Assembly (NCBI GenBank): GCA_023105745.1
Contig: JALGQZ010000015.1
Span: forward strand, 16,528,499 to 16,592,498
Direction: 5' to 3'
Source of the DNA: Austropuccinia psidii
Taxonomy: Eukaryota > Basidiomycota > Pucciniomycetes > Pucciniales > Sphaerophragmiaceae
DNA: 64,000 bases
The translations under genes and the position numbers were made by a program. Under the pieces are notes generated by a model that did no database searches, was not told where the DNA came from, and was given only the letters and a program-made list of their open reading frames with translations. Shown here piece by piece: positions 44,223 to 56,200 of the stretch (position 1 is the first letter of the stretch; every line of letters begins with the position of its first letter).

Positions 44223-46162
44223 TGAAAAAATAAGTAAAAATTACTAATATTTTACTTATTGTACTATGAATGTCCTTATAAATGCAATAAATAAGATAAA
44301 AACAATTATAATATTAAGGAATTATTATAATTATGGTGTAAAATAATTATATTATTAAATAAATATAATAATATAATAAATAAATATATCAATATAAGAT
44401 AATTAATATATTTAAAAGCACTTTATTATTGTCACCAACAAATAATAAAGGCGTAAAAAATTGTTTTTCATTAATAAAAAACAATTAATAACAATAATAT
44501 TACTAATATTAAAGCTATAAATAAATATAAATACTATTTATATTAATTATAGAATTATTAAAGTAATAATACAGAAAAACTATTATAATAAGAGAAATAA
44601 CCTACTTTTAATGCTTAATATGATAATTTTGGATAATTTTACGCCTAAGAATGTAAATACAACCTATTTAAACTGTAGTTACAATAGAAATTAAGAGAAA
44701 TTACAATTTTTCTTGATGTTACGTGGAATAGAGGTTTTTAAGAGAAATTTAAACAAAACAATTAAATAATTGCAATAATCACGTCAAAGATGATGATTAT
44801 AATAGGATTACCTTTGGTCTTTAATAATATAAAAGTTTTATATATAAAGAATAAAGAAATTACCTTTTTATTTAATAATTTAATGTTTTGTAAGTGTCTG
44901 AGGGGGAAATAGAGTAAAAAGAGGTCTATTTATATTAAATTCCTTCCTCCTAGAGTCCAACAGGATTCTAGTAGATGTGCACTGATCATATCCACTGGAA
45001 TTGATCAGTATTTTAAGGTTTTGTGATGATTACATCATGATCAAACCATCTTATCTCATTATTACACCATTATCTAGAGTTATAACTATAACTCTAAGTT
45101 TTGATGACGTCAAGGCTTGGCAGAACCCAAAACCCATGGATTTTATTAGTTTTAATCATAAGCTAACAGTATTCACCAATTTTATCACTCATATGATTGT
45201 TAAACTTAATTTAAGGTTACAGTGAGTGATCATAAATGATCAAATTAAGCTCAAACTTTGATCCTTAATAGCTTTCAAGCTTTACACGCTAAAGCAGTTC
45301 AAAGAGTTACTTCGAATAGCTTGGCATAACCGTATTATTCTTCCAAGAGCATTTCATTACATCATCAAAACTCTATTTTTGATGATTTTTCTTGTAACTC
45401 ATCTTTTCTGTTGAAATTTAATATTTTAAACTTCAAGCCATGATTTCAGGGGGTTATACCCTGAATTTTATAATAAAAATTACATCATTCTTCACGAATG
45501 AACTAGTAGAATCTGATTTTCTACTTTTTTTTTAGTTTGAACCACTTTCACAACAAAGTGGTCAACAGCTCTATTGATTTTAATCAATAATCCCTTACAG
45601 GTTTTAACCTTGTTTATAACTTGTGAAATAAAGTTCATTTATGTATTTCTACAGTAATTACGCGATGACTTTATTTTTGGTTCATCACTCTATCATGCAT
45701 ATTTCAAAAGATATTAGCTAAAATCCCTGAATATATGCATTGACCAAAAAAGTGCATATATTCAGCTTAACTCCTTAAGTATTGACTTTGGAGATTAGCT
45801 TCCTAATTGTTTTATGTGTGGATCTTTATGGAGGATCCAATGGTACCATTTATTTCAAATGTTGTTTTATTGGTATTTGAAATAATTAAGGATTTATTTT
45901 TTTTATAAGGTATTATTACTTATAACTCATTAAATATTGACTTTACAGATAGGCCATAAAAATGGTATATGTGTATTTTACCATGGGGAATCCAATGGTA
46001 TAACTTATTTCAAATTTTTATTCATTGGTTTTTAAGTTAAACCAAGCTTTATGCCTATTTATGGTATTTTTGTAGTTTTAAGGTAATTATTTTTAATGTA
46101 TAATTATTTTAAATATTTCTTGTGACCTTTTTGGTTATGTGGTCATATCTCAAAGGTTCACA
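44223..46162 (-). mobile_element. D LTR, main part
   Basis: Together with 34563-34577 this makes an LTR of about 1955 bp, starting TGTAAGG and ending GGTTCACA, like family A but with little internal identity. It is extremely A+T rich at its left side. D internal sequence lies on both sides (gag to the left, pol end to the right), so it is a middle LTR of a former tandem or recombined pair. Confidence 0.75.
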
Positions 46163-46174
46163 TTCCCTACCACC
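46163..46174 (-). other. Polypurine tract of D
   Basis: The minus strand reads GGTGGTAGGGAA before the LTR, equivalent to AGGGGGAGGGAA in A1. Confidence 0.6.
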
Positions 46175-46280
46175 AAAAAAGATTGTACCACATGATGATA
46201 TGTGTAATTAGGGTATCATCCACTGTCCTACCTCTTCAATAGACTTTGTTAGTCTTGAAGCTCAATATTGCTTAGCTTTT

Positions 46281-46817
46281 CTATTCTTTAGGTTTTCTTC
46301 CATGTCTGAATCTTCTTAGTAGTTTATCAGCATTTTTTATATCTTTCTCAAGTAGCCATTCATCTTCTTGAGTTGAATTTCTATACCTTACAGGGTATTC
46401 TCTTTCTTTTTTGTTTCTTGTCCTTCTTTCTTTAAGGAATTCTACAATTTTCTTTTCTTCTGCTTCTTCCAAGGGTGGAATTTCAAGTGGGGGTTTATTT
46501 CTTAGTAGAAATAACTCCTTGTCACTTGAGGTGTAAGGTTTTATCAGACTTACAGGGAAAGCTGGGTGTTTGTTCATTAATTCACCTGTGAGTTCCAATT
46601 TCACAGCATTGGGTCCATGAAGTGCTTTTATCTTAAATGGTCCTGCAAAGGAATCTTTTGATTTCTTTGGACCTTTTATGTTATTGAAATTAAGGGTTGA
46701 TACTAGGACCAAGTCTCCTATTTTGAAGTCAGGTGGTTTATAACTTTTATCCCATCTTTCTTTTGCATATTTGAAAGAATATTGCATACATCTGTTTGCA
46801 TGGTGTCTTGCTTCACC
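46281..46817 (-). pseudogene. C-terminal end of D Pol (integrase end and chromodomain-like part)
   Basis: A 168-codon open piece similar to the A Pol end: [56 protein letters not shown]. The homology runs to about 46817 and then stops at the junction with the array module. The rest of Pol is missing, so it is a truncated remnant. Confidence 0.85.
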
Positions 46818-46831
46818 AGGGTGAATCTCGC

Positions 46832-46851
46832 GTCAATCGTCGGCGATTGAC
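46832..46851. repeat. Hairpin near the left edge of the array module
   Basis: GTCAATCG and CGATTGAC form a perfect 8-bp stem with a 4-base loop. The word CGTCAATCGTC recurs near 46955. It lies just right of the junction with D. Confidence 0.6.
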
Positions 46852-47184
46852 TTCACGTCGCACCGCTGTCAGTATAAAATCTTGCTTCAGTCGCGTTAGT
46901 GTCACTTTATAGTCACTGGATTTAGTGGGTCACGTCACGTCAGCGTCAAGACAACGTCAATCGTCACATGTGTCACATGCGAATGTCACTCAAAGCCCAA
47001 ACCCATTTCAACACTATTCACAATGTTTGGGTAATCTCACCTCATTGGCTTCCGCATCCCCACCTAATCCGCCCCGATGCTTTGCATGCTTACGAGCCCG
47101 CACCGCCCTCCAGATGAGACTCCAACACTGCCCCCCCATCTCCATCCTCACCACTCCTTACGCTTTCACACCCCCGCCCATACC
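46852..47184. other. Leader of the left minisatellite, no gene seen
   Basis: Rich in CGTCA words and C-rich tracts. The long open frames continuing into the array are a product of repeat periodicity. Confidence 0.45.
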
Positions 47185-48100
47185 ATCTTTATGCTCACGT
47201 GGTGCACTCCCGACATCACTTATCCTTATGCTCGCTCAAGTGCCCTCCCGATATGCTCCCGACACTGCTTACAATCATTACGCTCGCGGAGTGCACTCCC
47301 GACATGCTCCCGACATCACTTATCCTTACGCTCGCTCAAGTGACCTCCCGACATGCTCCCGACACTGCTTATCCTTACGCTTGTGTAGTGCACTCCCGAA
47401 ATGCTCCCAACATCACTTATCCTTACGCTCGCTCAAGTGCCCTCCCGATATGCTCCCGACACGGCTTACGATCATTACGCTCGCGGAGTGCACTGCCGAC
47501 ATGCTCCCGACATCACTTATCCTTACGCTCGCTCAAGTGACCTCCCGACATGCTCCCGACACTGCTTATCCTTACGCTTGTGTAGTGCACTCCCAAAATG
47601 CTCCCGACATCACTTATCCTTACGCTCGCTCAAGTGCCCTCCCGATATGCTCCCCACACTGCTTACGATCATTACGCTCGCAGAGTGCACTCCCGACATG
47701 CTCCCAACATCACTTATCCTTACGCTCGCTCAAGTGCCCTCCCGATATGCTCCCGACACTGCTTATCCTTATGCTTGTGTAGTGCACTCCCAAAATGCTC
47801 CCGACATCACTTATCCTTACGCTCGCTCAAGTGCCCTCCCGATATGCTCCCGACACTGCTTACGATCATTACGCTTGTGTAGTGCCCTCCCGACACTGCT
47901 TACCATCCTTACGCTCGCGGAGTGCACTCCCGACATGCTCCTGACACCACTTATCCTTATGCTTGTGTAGTGCCCTCCCGACACCACTTATTCTTACGCT
48001 TGTGTGCTGCCCTCCCAACATGCTCCCGAAACCACCTATCCTTACGCTCGTGGAGTGCCTCTCAACATGCTCCCGACACGACTTATCCTTACGCTTCCGT
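47185..48100. repeat. Left minisatellite array (about 49-bp unit, 197-bp higher-order unit)
   Basis: Units such as TGCTCCCGACATCACTTATC followed by CTTACGCTCG and a short spacer repeat with about 49-bp spacing. A four-unit block repeats at 47241, 47438 and 47635 (197 bp), then about 100 bp. Several phases are open by chance. Confidence 0.9.
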
Positions 48101-48112
48101 ACTACATCCATA

Positions 48113-48138
48113 GTGTACGGTGGCTTGTTGGCGTACAC
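48113..48138. repeat. Palindrome 1 (GTGTACG...CGTACAC)
   Basis: Seven-base arms GTGTACG/CGTACAC around a TGGC-type core. It is the weakest of three related palindromes (also 60699-60722 and 62683-62708) and lies at the inner edge of the left array. Confidence 0.65.
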
Positions 48139-48635
48139 AATGGACGCCATTGCCGAAATATGCTGAGTGGCCTTCTCTGCCAACAGGACCTCAGGCGAAA
48201 TTGGTCAGTATATTCACAATGTTGTGGTTAGGGTTTAAGTCATGAGACTCACAAATTAAAACCTAATAAGTGGACTATTTAAGACAAGAATTGTGTTTCC
48301 TGTTTCCCCGACAAAACCATTTTATTTCATATCAATCAAATGAACACTTTGCTTAGTCCTTACCTCATGAGCGTTGAATAGTTCAAAAGTTGACTTTAGT
48401 AGGTTTCTCACTAGTCAACTTTATTCAATGTCTCACAGGGAAGTGATTTCATTTGCATGATATGAAATAATTTGCAAAACATCGCCTCCTTCAATTTCCC
48501 GCCAAATCGCATTTTGCAAATGCGATTATTTGACTTCCACCTATTTTCTTCAATTTGGATCTTTTTCTTTAAAATTTTCAAACAAGTTATCAATCAACTC
48601 GTCACCATCTATTTTCTTAATAAACTACCTCCGGG
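48139..48635 (+). promoter_or_regulatory. Upstream region of the unknown gene, with a hairpin
   Basis: No gene is seen here. AATCGCATTT (48505-48514) and AAATGCGATT (48518-48527) form a perfect 10-bp inverted repeat with a 3-base loop, about 110 bp before the ATG. It could be a regulatory protein site or part of the transcribed leader. Confidence 0.45.
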
Positions 48636-50146
48636 ATGGCCCAAACCCCGGGAAATTCAACGGAATTTAATGAACGACCAACTTCAGCCCCAGAGAGTGG
48701 AAGTGAAATATCTGATATGGCCAGTAGTCGTGAATTAGGCATTGAAGCAGAGAGCCAGTCACATGAAGAGAATCAAGATCCACCAGTTCTTCCAGAATGT
48801 GAGTATACATCCATCTTTAGTATTTCTAATCTCTCAAAACCTGATATTGTGTCATAGCCTTTATTTCAGGTCAACCTCCAAGCTCTCAGAAACCGAATTT
48901 TAAAAGTTATGAGAAGGAAAAGACTGTTGAACCTTGTGCACCAATAGAAGATGATGGGCAAGATGATGTAATTTTCAGTGGGGAGGTGGAAATTATATCC
49001 AAGGAACAATTTGTCTCCAACATTGCTCAAACAATCCCAAGGCTCGAAAAAATTCAAAATGATAGTAAAATTCCTGATTATGTGCGTCAAAAGATTGCTG
49101 AAGCCATGAGCCTCCTCAAAATGGATTTGAACCGTAAGTCCATTACTAATTCAAAACAAAGTTGATAAAAATAGCTGCTTACAATATATGGGCAGGTGTG
49201 GAGGTGGGAGAATCTCTACCTGAAGGATCTCGAGTCGTAATTGGATTTCCAGGCAAAGGATTAGGAAAAAGACCAAATATACATGCGACCAAAAAAACCA
49301 ACAAAAAACGCCATACCTTTGAAGCCGCAAAGGATTCCCGGGATCAAGGTGATGAAATGATCAATGTTGAAGTGGACCATATTGATAATGAACCTCCGCA
49401 TACTGAACCCCCCCCATACTCAATGAAACAATCCATGATGAAGCTCCACATACTGAAAGCCCCCCGATACCCAATGAAACAATGCATGATGCAACCCCTC
49501 CCACCTCTCCTCAGAATATTCAAGCCACTCAAGAAAGGGAAACAATTAAACATGATACAATGGGACGAGATATGACTGATATAATTCCCGACGCTGAGCC
49601 CGAAGTGTCATCCGCTGCAAATTTTCAAGGGATATTTGTATCCCGCATGGAAGAGTTTGCAGGCATTTTTAAATAATCATTCCAATATTTCTCAACAATC
49701 ATGGAAAAGGGGGCTTGATAATATCAATAGGATTTACAAAAATCGATGGGACAATTTACCAACAAAGGATGCTCATACATTCCTGCCCGTTGGTATTAAG
49801 GTGATCAGTAACCGAGATCTTAAAATGTTGGCTTGGCTGCAGGACCTTGAGATGGCAGGTGAGTTTTTTTTTATCTTTGTGCATGATACTTGATTATTGG
49901 CTGTTGACTGGTGATATAAATTGCAATATACAGGGTTAGATTTTTTTAAGCCAACCAAAACAGAAGCGTTTTTTGATCACAACATTTGGAATCTCAAATT
50001 GATGAAGGAATCAGCTAAACCTCCAGATAATCTCCCAAAATCTGAACACTCCTTCTTCAAAATGGTTCAGAGCCTTCTTTACCCCGCGAATCCAGTTAAA
50101 CATTTTTGGGCAAATGTTATGTTTGAATCCATTAGTTTAGTCTCAT
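48636..50146 (+). pseudogene. Unknown gene, upstream part, split by element C
   Basis: I do not recognise the family. Predicted exons are 48636-48798, 48870-49133, 49196-49858 and 49934-50146, joined by GT-AG introns that keep phase. The N-terminal half is acidic and looks disordered (EFNERPTSAPESGSE, PPHTEPP). Later parts look folded (NNINRIYKNRWDNLPTKD-like, FLPVGIKVISNRDLK, DFFKPTKTEAFFDHNIW). Two frame changes in the third exon lie at an eight-C run (49408-49415) and at tttttaaa (49666-49673); they may be decay or assembly errors. Element C enters at 50147 within a Tyr codon. The gene continues in the same frame at 59850. Confidence 0.6.
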
Positions 50147-51583
50147 TGTCAGCCTGTGACTCAAAACCAGAGCACAAGCATGACAGCCAAAATACCATAA
50201 ACCAATGGTATAGCCAAAATACCACCAAAACATGGAACTAAGCCAAATTAGCTCAAAAGGTATCCAACGAAAGAGGAAACTCACCTCTTCCTGAAAATAT
50301 AAGTCCCATCACCATAGGACAAGAAATAACAAAGTTATTCCTGCTCAAAGTTATTGCTGAGCATAAACCTTAATTTTCACCTCTCATCTAAAATCTAGAA
50401 GGAGAGGCTTAACCCCATCAAATGGGTATTCAAAATGAAGCTCTAAGCCAGGGCTATCCAATGGTGCCAACCAAACTGAGCTAGCACCAGTATAACTTGA
50501 GTTATGGTCAAATTCAGGCCAAATAAGGGTGAACAAAACATTCACCTCTCATCTAACTTTTACAGTTTTAGTGTGAGATACCTGAAGTGGGGTCTTTTTG
50601 GAAAGAGCACAATCAGGGCTATCTGATGGTGTCATCCATTTCCTCATATCTCAACTAGAACAGAAGGTATTGGCCAAACAAGCTTAATACAGCTTTTGCC
50701 CAAAACACGCCAATGTATAAAATCACTTGTACATGGGATAACTTTGCCATATTTAATGATAACCATGTCAAGTTTGGTACCATTGTATAGAGCTCATACA
50801 GGGCTATTCAATGAACCAACTTTGAGCTTGATATCTCAAAAACTGACAGAGGTATGACCATTTTAAGGTCAAAATCCCACCAGCTGTCATATACAGCCTT
50901 ACCATGGGATAACACCCCATAATCATGAATATGAGGTGTCAACAGACGAAGGAGCATGTTTTTGCTTCAATACCTCATATGTCAGTCAATACTGGGGTCC
51001 CATACAGTTTCTGTACAGCATTCTACACGTCATACACGTCAGAATCAGGCTGTGAGGTCCCCAGATGAAAATTTTCACCCTGTATTGGTGAAAACTGCCC
51101 AGATGTGGTTTCAAAAGCACATCTGAGCCCAATACAGGGTATACAGGCTGTTTGCAAACCACAAGCCTGTCATGAGGAGTGAAAAATCTTCACTTCCTCC
51201 ACGTGAAAAGGTCTAATAACCTTTTCACCTCAATTTCAGGATAAAAGGAGGGCTTTTCACTGCCAAAACCCTTTCCTCATCCTGCTCTTGAATAACCTAC
51301 GTAGTAAACTGTCAAAAACAGTTTTACTCTTGGTTAATAATCAGGTATACTCTTAATTTAAAGTATTGTAGTCTTTATTATTGTAATCCAACAGGTAAAG
51401 CTGCACCCAGGGCTTTCAACAGCGCTCACCACCACTATATTTCTATAGTAAAGCCCTTTAAATTCTTAAATTAAAACTTTTATTATCAATTATATCCTCT
51501 TTAAAATTATTTTTACCGTGTCACAGTCATAGTTAAAGCTTGTAAATACTCTTATACACCTTTATCATAGACTCAGCCTGACA
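50147..51583 (+). mobile_element. C 5' LTR (1437 bp)
   Basis: TG...CA ends. It contains stacked inverted repeats around 51070-51170, including CAGATGTGGTTT against its near-complement. Confidence 0.95.
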
Positions 51584-51586
51584 TTT

Positions 51587-51602
51587 TGGGGGCCTGGCCG
51601 TG
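51587..51602 (+). other. Primer-binding-site candidate of C
   Basis: TGGGGGCCTGGCCGTG, three bases inside the LTR, differs at two bases from the family A site (13116-13131). Confidence 0.6.
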
Positions 51603-51629
51603 TTTTTTTTAACTTTTTGGACCTTACAA

Positions 51630-52178
51630 GTAAGTCTTTTCTCTTTTTTATGACTTATTAACCATTGTTTTTATCTTTTTTAGGCGTGATTCCTTTATTT
51701 AAATATATATATTATATATATTTATCCTTTTTTATACATACTCATATATTAAAGAGTATTATTCACGTGGCTAATACCCACTGAATTTAATTATTTTTGG
51801 CGTGTTTGTATATAAAAACACATAAGCCATCAATAAAGTCCTGTATTCTTGACTGAATAAGGACACCTCTTACTGAAAAACCATCAGTTGAGGCGTGGTC
51901 AAGTGTATTGTTAACTCAATAACACTTGTATACAAACCACTTTTACAGAGTAAACTTGCAAACCACAAGTGTATCTGTGGGATACTGGCACACAAACAGT
52001 GTGACAGGGCACCATAAGCTGTATTTTTGACGTGGAATTGTTAATTCAATTACACTGTCACTATACAAGGGCATATTGTAGTAAAATACAAGCCCAGAGG
52101 CCATTCTTAGACGTGCAAAATCAGCCTTTTAAGAAGTCTTAACTGACATAAGGCCTCTTTTTTCCTGTTTTGATTCAG
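51630..52178 (+). other. Predicted intron 1 of C (splicing makes the ORF1 start codon)
   Basis: The donor TTACAA|GTAAGT at 51630 and acceptor TTGATTCAG|TG ending at 52178 join A to TG and create the ORF1 AUG, as predicted for A1. It is 549 nt. The unspliced frame has GTG at that place. Confidence 0.55.
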
Positions 52179-53247
52179 TGGAAGAAAACTATATCCCATT
52201 TGAGACCCAGTCACAGGCCAACACACCAGTGACACCCTCTGAACCAGAGGGCAGCAAGGGCAAAGGAAAAAGGCTTAGTGAAGGCCTGATTACAGCCAAG
52301 AAGTGGACACCAATAGCCACTCAGAGAAGTAGAAAACCACGAAACTCTGCATCAATACAAGGTAAACCAACCTTAACCACTTGTACAGGGAAGATTACAA
52401 TTATTAACCCAGTTGTAACTTCCAAAGGCAAACTGCCCAAATCAGCAGATAACAAATTTGTACAAGGCACAGTCAAAGGTAAATACCCTAAGAACATAAA
52501 ATTTTTGACTGCTTGCAAACACTGATATGTCCCCTGCATACCTCAGAGACCTTGGCTTCCAAAGGAACCAGCCAGAGGATAGAGCAGGAATGTCTAGAAC
52601 CAGAAGACCTGAAAGAAGACACATTGGACACAGTGGTGGATGGCAAAACAATGAGGGAGATAATATCAACCTTGCCATTCACACTCCAATTCAACAGAAA
52701 CCTCAAACCAGAGGACTGGAAGGATATGGATCAAGTTCTTCAAATCCACCAACTCCTCAAAGATTTGTTTCAATGGAGCATGGACAACAAGAGGTTAAAC
52801 CTAGCAACTCACTGGGCAGAACTGGGATCAAGTTGCCAGAAGATCTGTCTCAAAGAGATAGACTTCAAAGACCTTATGGTAATCACCAAGGGTTGGAATC
52901 CTACCAGGCAGCACAGACTCCTGGAGGCAAGGGCACAGAGGATAAGGGAGAACCAAGCCACTATCCAAGCCATAGAAGAACAGTTAACCCAGACAGGGCC
53001 TACTCAGATTCCTTCAGGTTCACAAGGAGCCAGCCAAATCAGCTCTCCAGTGGCTTCACACCATTCAGAAACCAGCAGATCAGTGGCCAAGAGTCACCAT
53101 TCTTCACAATTCCAGGAATTTTCCAGGAGAAGACAAGGCAACAAGGGCAAGAACAAAGCCTCCTTCAACCAGAGGAGGAAAGAGTCAGACCCCATGATCC
53201 AGAAGCTGTTAGATTTGGTAAAAGAAGTACACAAGAACCAGAAGTAG
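52179..53247 (+). CDS. ORF1 of element C: spliced upstream protein overlapping Gag-Pol (exons 52179-52478 and 52547-53247)
   Basis: Exons of 300 and 701 nt plus the A from the leader exon give 1002 nt, 333 aa, uninterrupted. Intron 2 (52479-52546, 68 nt, GTAAAT...CTCAG) is phase 1 as in A1. The first part is Ser/Thr/Lys rich. The second has [43 protein letters not shown], a basic part ([11 protein letters not shown]) and a helical end. It parallels the A ORF1 ([31 protein letters not shown]). It is read +1 relative to Gag-Pol, and the stop is TAG at 53245. No ATG overlaps that stop, unlike family A. The function is unknown. Confidence 0.62.
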
Positions 53248-56200
53248 TTGTAAACCACTCTAGAATCAGTAGTCCTAGTAATAGAAACATTACCCCCACT
53301 CAGACTGAAAATAACATTATCACATCTGAGAGTAACATCAACAGTGACACACTGTGGTTACAAATGTCCCAATATGCTGAGCAATCTGCAAAGCAGGCTA
53401 CAGAATTTGCAGCTGCCCAAGAGAGGATGAGAAAAACTCAAGCCTCATTGGAACAGATAGTTAAAAACCTTCAGGAAGGATATGCTCAACTGAGCAAAGC
53501 CTCTGAAGAAACCAACAAGAGACTGAATCAAGTCTCTGAAGAACAACACCATAGTAGCAGGGACAGGGAGTGTCTGAACCAAGACATCAACAAATTGTTT
53601 GATGCCTACCATAGCTTGAAGCCCCAACCACAAGGCCAAGCTATAGAGAATCCATATCAACCAGATGACATCAAACCAGATGCCATGTTGTTGAATAAGG
53701 CAAGATCTCCATCACAATACCAGGATGGAGATGGCATGTCTTATTCAGAGAAGGAAGCCTTGAAACAGCTTCCTGAGGCCTCAAGCTGGCCCAAATTCTC
53801 TGGATCAGGAGAATATGATCATATGGAACTCATAGATTATATTGATGGACTCTTCATTGATGTACCAAGCATAGCAGATTACTGGATTACTGCTAGACTG
53901 AATACTGCATTTAAAGGTCATGCAAGTATATGGTACACTGAAATGAAAGAAATCCATGGCAGAAGAAATTGGCCATGGTGGAAGAGTCAAATAATCCAAA
54001 AGTACAGTAATGGAACTTGGATATGGCAAAAGACCATGTCATTTGAAAATGACAAATACTCTGTGGACAAAGATCCATATGAGTGGTGTCTTAGACAGTC
54101 TAAAAGACTTAAAGCCATTGATCCTCAAATGAACATTCAAATGAGGAATCATAAACTTCTGACACAACTGCCAGGAGAACTAGAGCATGCAGTAAAGTGC
54201 AGATGCAACCAAAATTGCACTCTAGATGATATAGCCAATACCTTACAAGACATAAGGAAAAGGACTAATATAGGGAAATTCACCCCATATAGAAGCAATA
54301 GTTTCAAAGAGAAACAACCTTTCAGGGTAGAGTTTAAAGACAAACCCAGAGAAAGAGTGGCAGAAGTGGCAAAGAAGAAGAACTCTTGTCACAATTGTGG
54401 TTCAACAGACCACTATGCCAACAACTGTCCAAAAGCAAAGAAAAAAGTCTATGCTATAGAAAAAGTCCCTGAAGAAGAACCTCCAACAGAGGATTCTGAA
54501 TCAGACTCTATGGGTGATGCCATCAGGGAACCATCTGATGAGGATCAAGACCCAAGAGAGGAATTTCTAGTGGAATACCAAGAGGAAACCCCACTAGAAA
54601 TCCAGGATATACAGTTGGAAGCAGGCATGCCACAAGACACTTCCAACAAAAACTTGTGTAAACATACACAAGATGCACAAACATTCTTGGTTACACCAAC
54701 CAAACGAATGGCATATATACATGGAACAGCCACAAAAATGACTGTATGTATTGACAATGCTCAGCACCCACTGATCATTGACAGTGGAGCACACTGCTCC
54801 ATAGTGGCCAGAAATTATCTGGATAACCACTTCCCAAACTGGGAAAAAGAACTCTTGCCCACCAGGGCAAAGAACTTTAAGAGTGCATCTGGAAAGATGA
54901 CCTCTATTGGGACAATTATCAAAGAGATAATTATACCCCACAGAAAAGGTAATATCAGACTCAACCCAGAGTTTGTAGTGCTTGAAGATGCCCATATCCA
55001 AGGGTTTTTACTGGGAACAGATTACCAGAGGATGTATGGCATAGATATTTACAATAGTAAAAATAGGCATATTACCATTGGTACTAACAAGGAAAAGAAA
55101 TTTTCTCTTGATATATACCAGATATCTTCTCAGGACCCACTGGAAGAACTTCTGAAAGAATTCAGAGAGGGACAGTTTAGCACTACCCTCACCAGTAAAC
55201 AAAAGCTAAGTTTACTGAAGATGCTGAGGAAGAATAGACCAGCATTTGCCATTGGTGAAGAACCATTAGGCAAGATCAAAGGCCATGATATAGAACTATA
55301 TCTGGATGTAGAAAGGCCTTATCCACCCATGTTACGGAGACCTCCTTACCCAGCAAGTCTGGAGACCAGGAAAGAGATTGAGAAACATATCAATGAACTC
55401 CCGGACATGGATGTCATTAGGAAGATTGGACATAATGAAATAGTGGAAATCACCACTCCTGTCCTAATCACCTGGCATGATGGCAAGTCTAGACTGTGTG
55501 GAGACTTCAGAGCCCTGAACAACTACACAAAAGCAGACAGGTATCCTATACCAAGGATACCTCATGCCTTGGATAAATTGGCCAAAGCCAAATACATAAC
55601 CAAGATGGATTGTATGAAGGGCTTCCACCAAAATGGAGTTAAACCAAACTCCATGAAATTACTCAGAATCATATGCCATATGGGCATATATGAGTACACC
55701 AGGATGCCATTTGGCATCAAGAATGCACCAGCCCACTTCCAAAGGATGATGCACACCATATTTCAAGAAGAAATAATGGAAGGCTGGATGGTAGTGTATA
55801 TTGATGATATCATTATATACTCAGAGACATGGGAAGACCATGTACAATACATAGACAGAGTGCTAAGTAAATGTACACCCATCAATCTAAAAATTTCACT
55901 TAAAAAGTGTAATTTTGGCCAACAAGAGCTACTAGCTCTAGGACACAAAGTCTCAGGCCTTAGTCTGGCAATTGACCAGAACAAAGGAGCAGCAGTACTG
56001 CAAAAGCCAGTACCAAAGAACATCAAAGAGATGCAATCTTTCCTTGGATTTGCTAGCTACTATAGAAACCACATCAAAAAATTTGCTCACATAACTAGTA
56101 GTTTATACAAGTTATGCTCAAAGGATGTAGTTTTTGAAATAACCAAGGAAAGGAGGGATGCATATGAGAGGATCAAATATGAACTCACAAATGCACCTGT

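Noticed and set aside
45001..45225. 74-codon frame within the D LTR
   Set aside because: It lies inside an LTR and has no family resemblance.
46832..46851. Helitron-type terminal hairpin
   Set aside because: No CTRR end next to the hairpin and no Rep/helicase gene in the window.
46925..47970. Overlapping long open frames through the left minisatellite (and 62676-63397)
   Set aside because: Repeat periodicity keeps several frames open at once; no start context or domain supports coding.
47185..48100. CRISPR-like array
   Set aside because: Units are contiguous degenerate monomers without unique spacers, in a eukaryotic context.
48232..48240. Telomere-like TTAGGG near the left array
   Set aside because: A single occurrence, not a tandem run.
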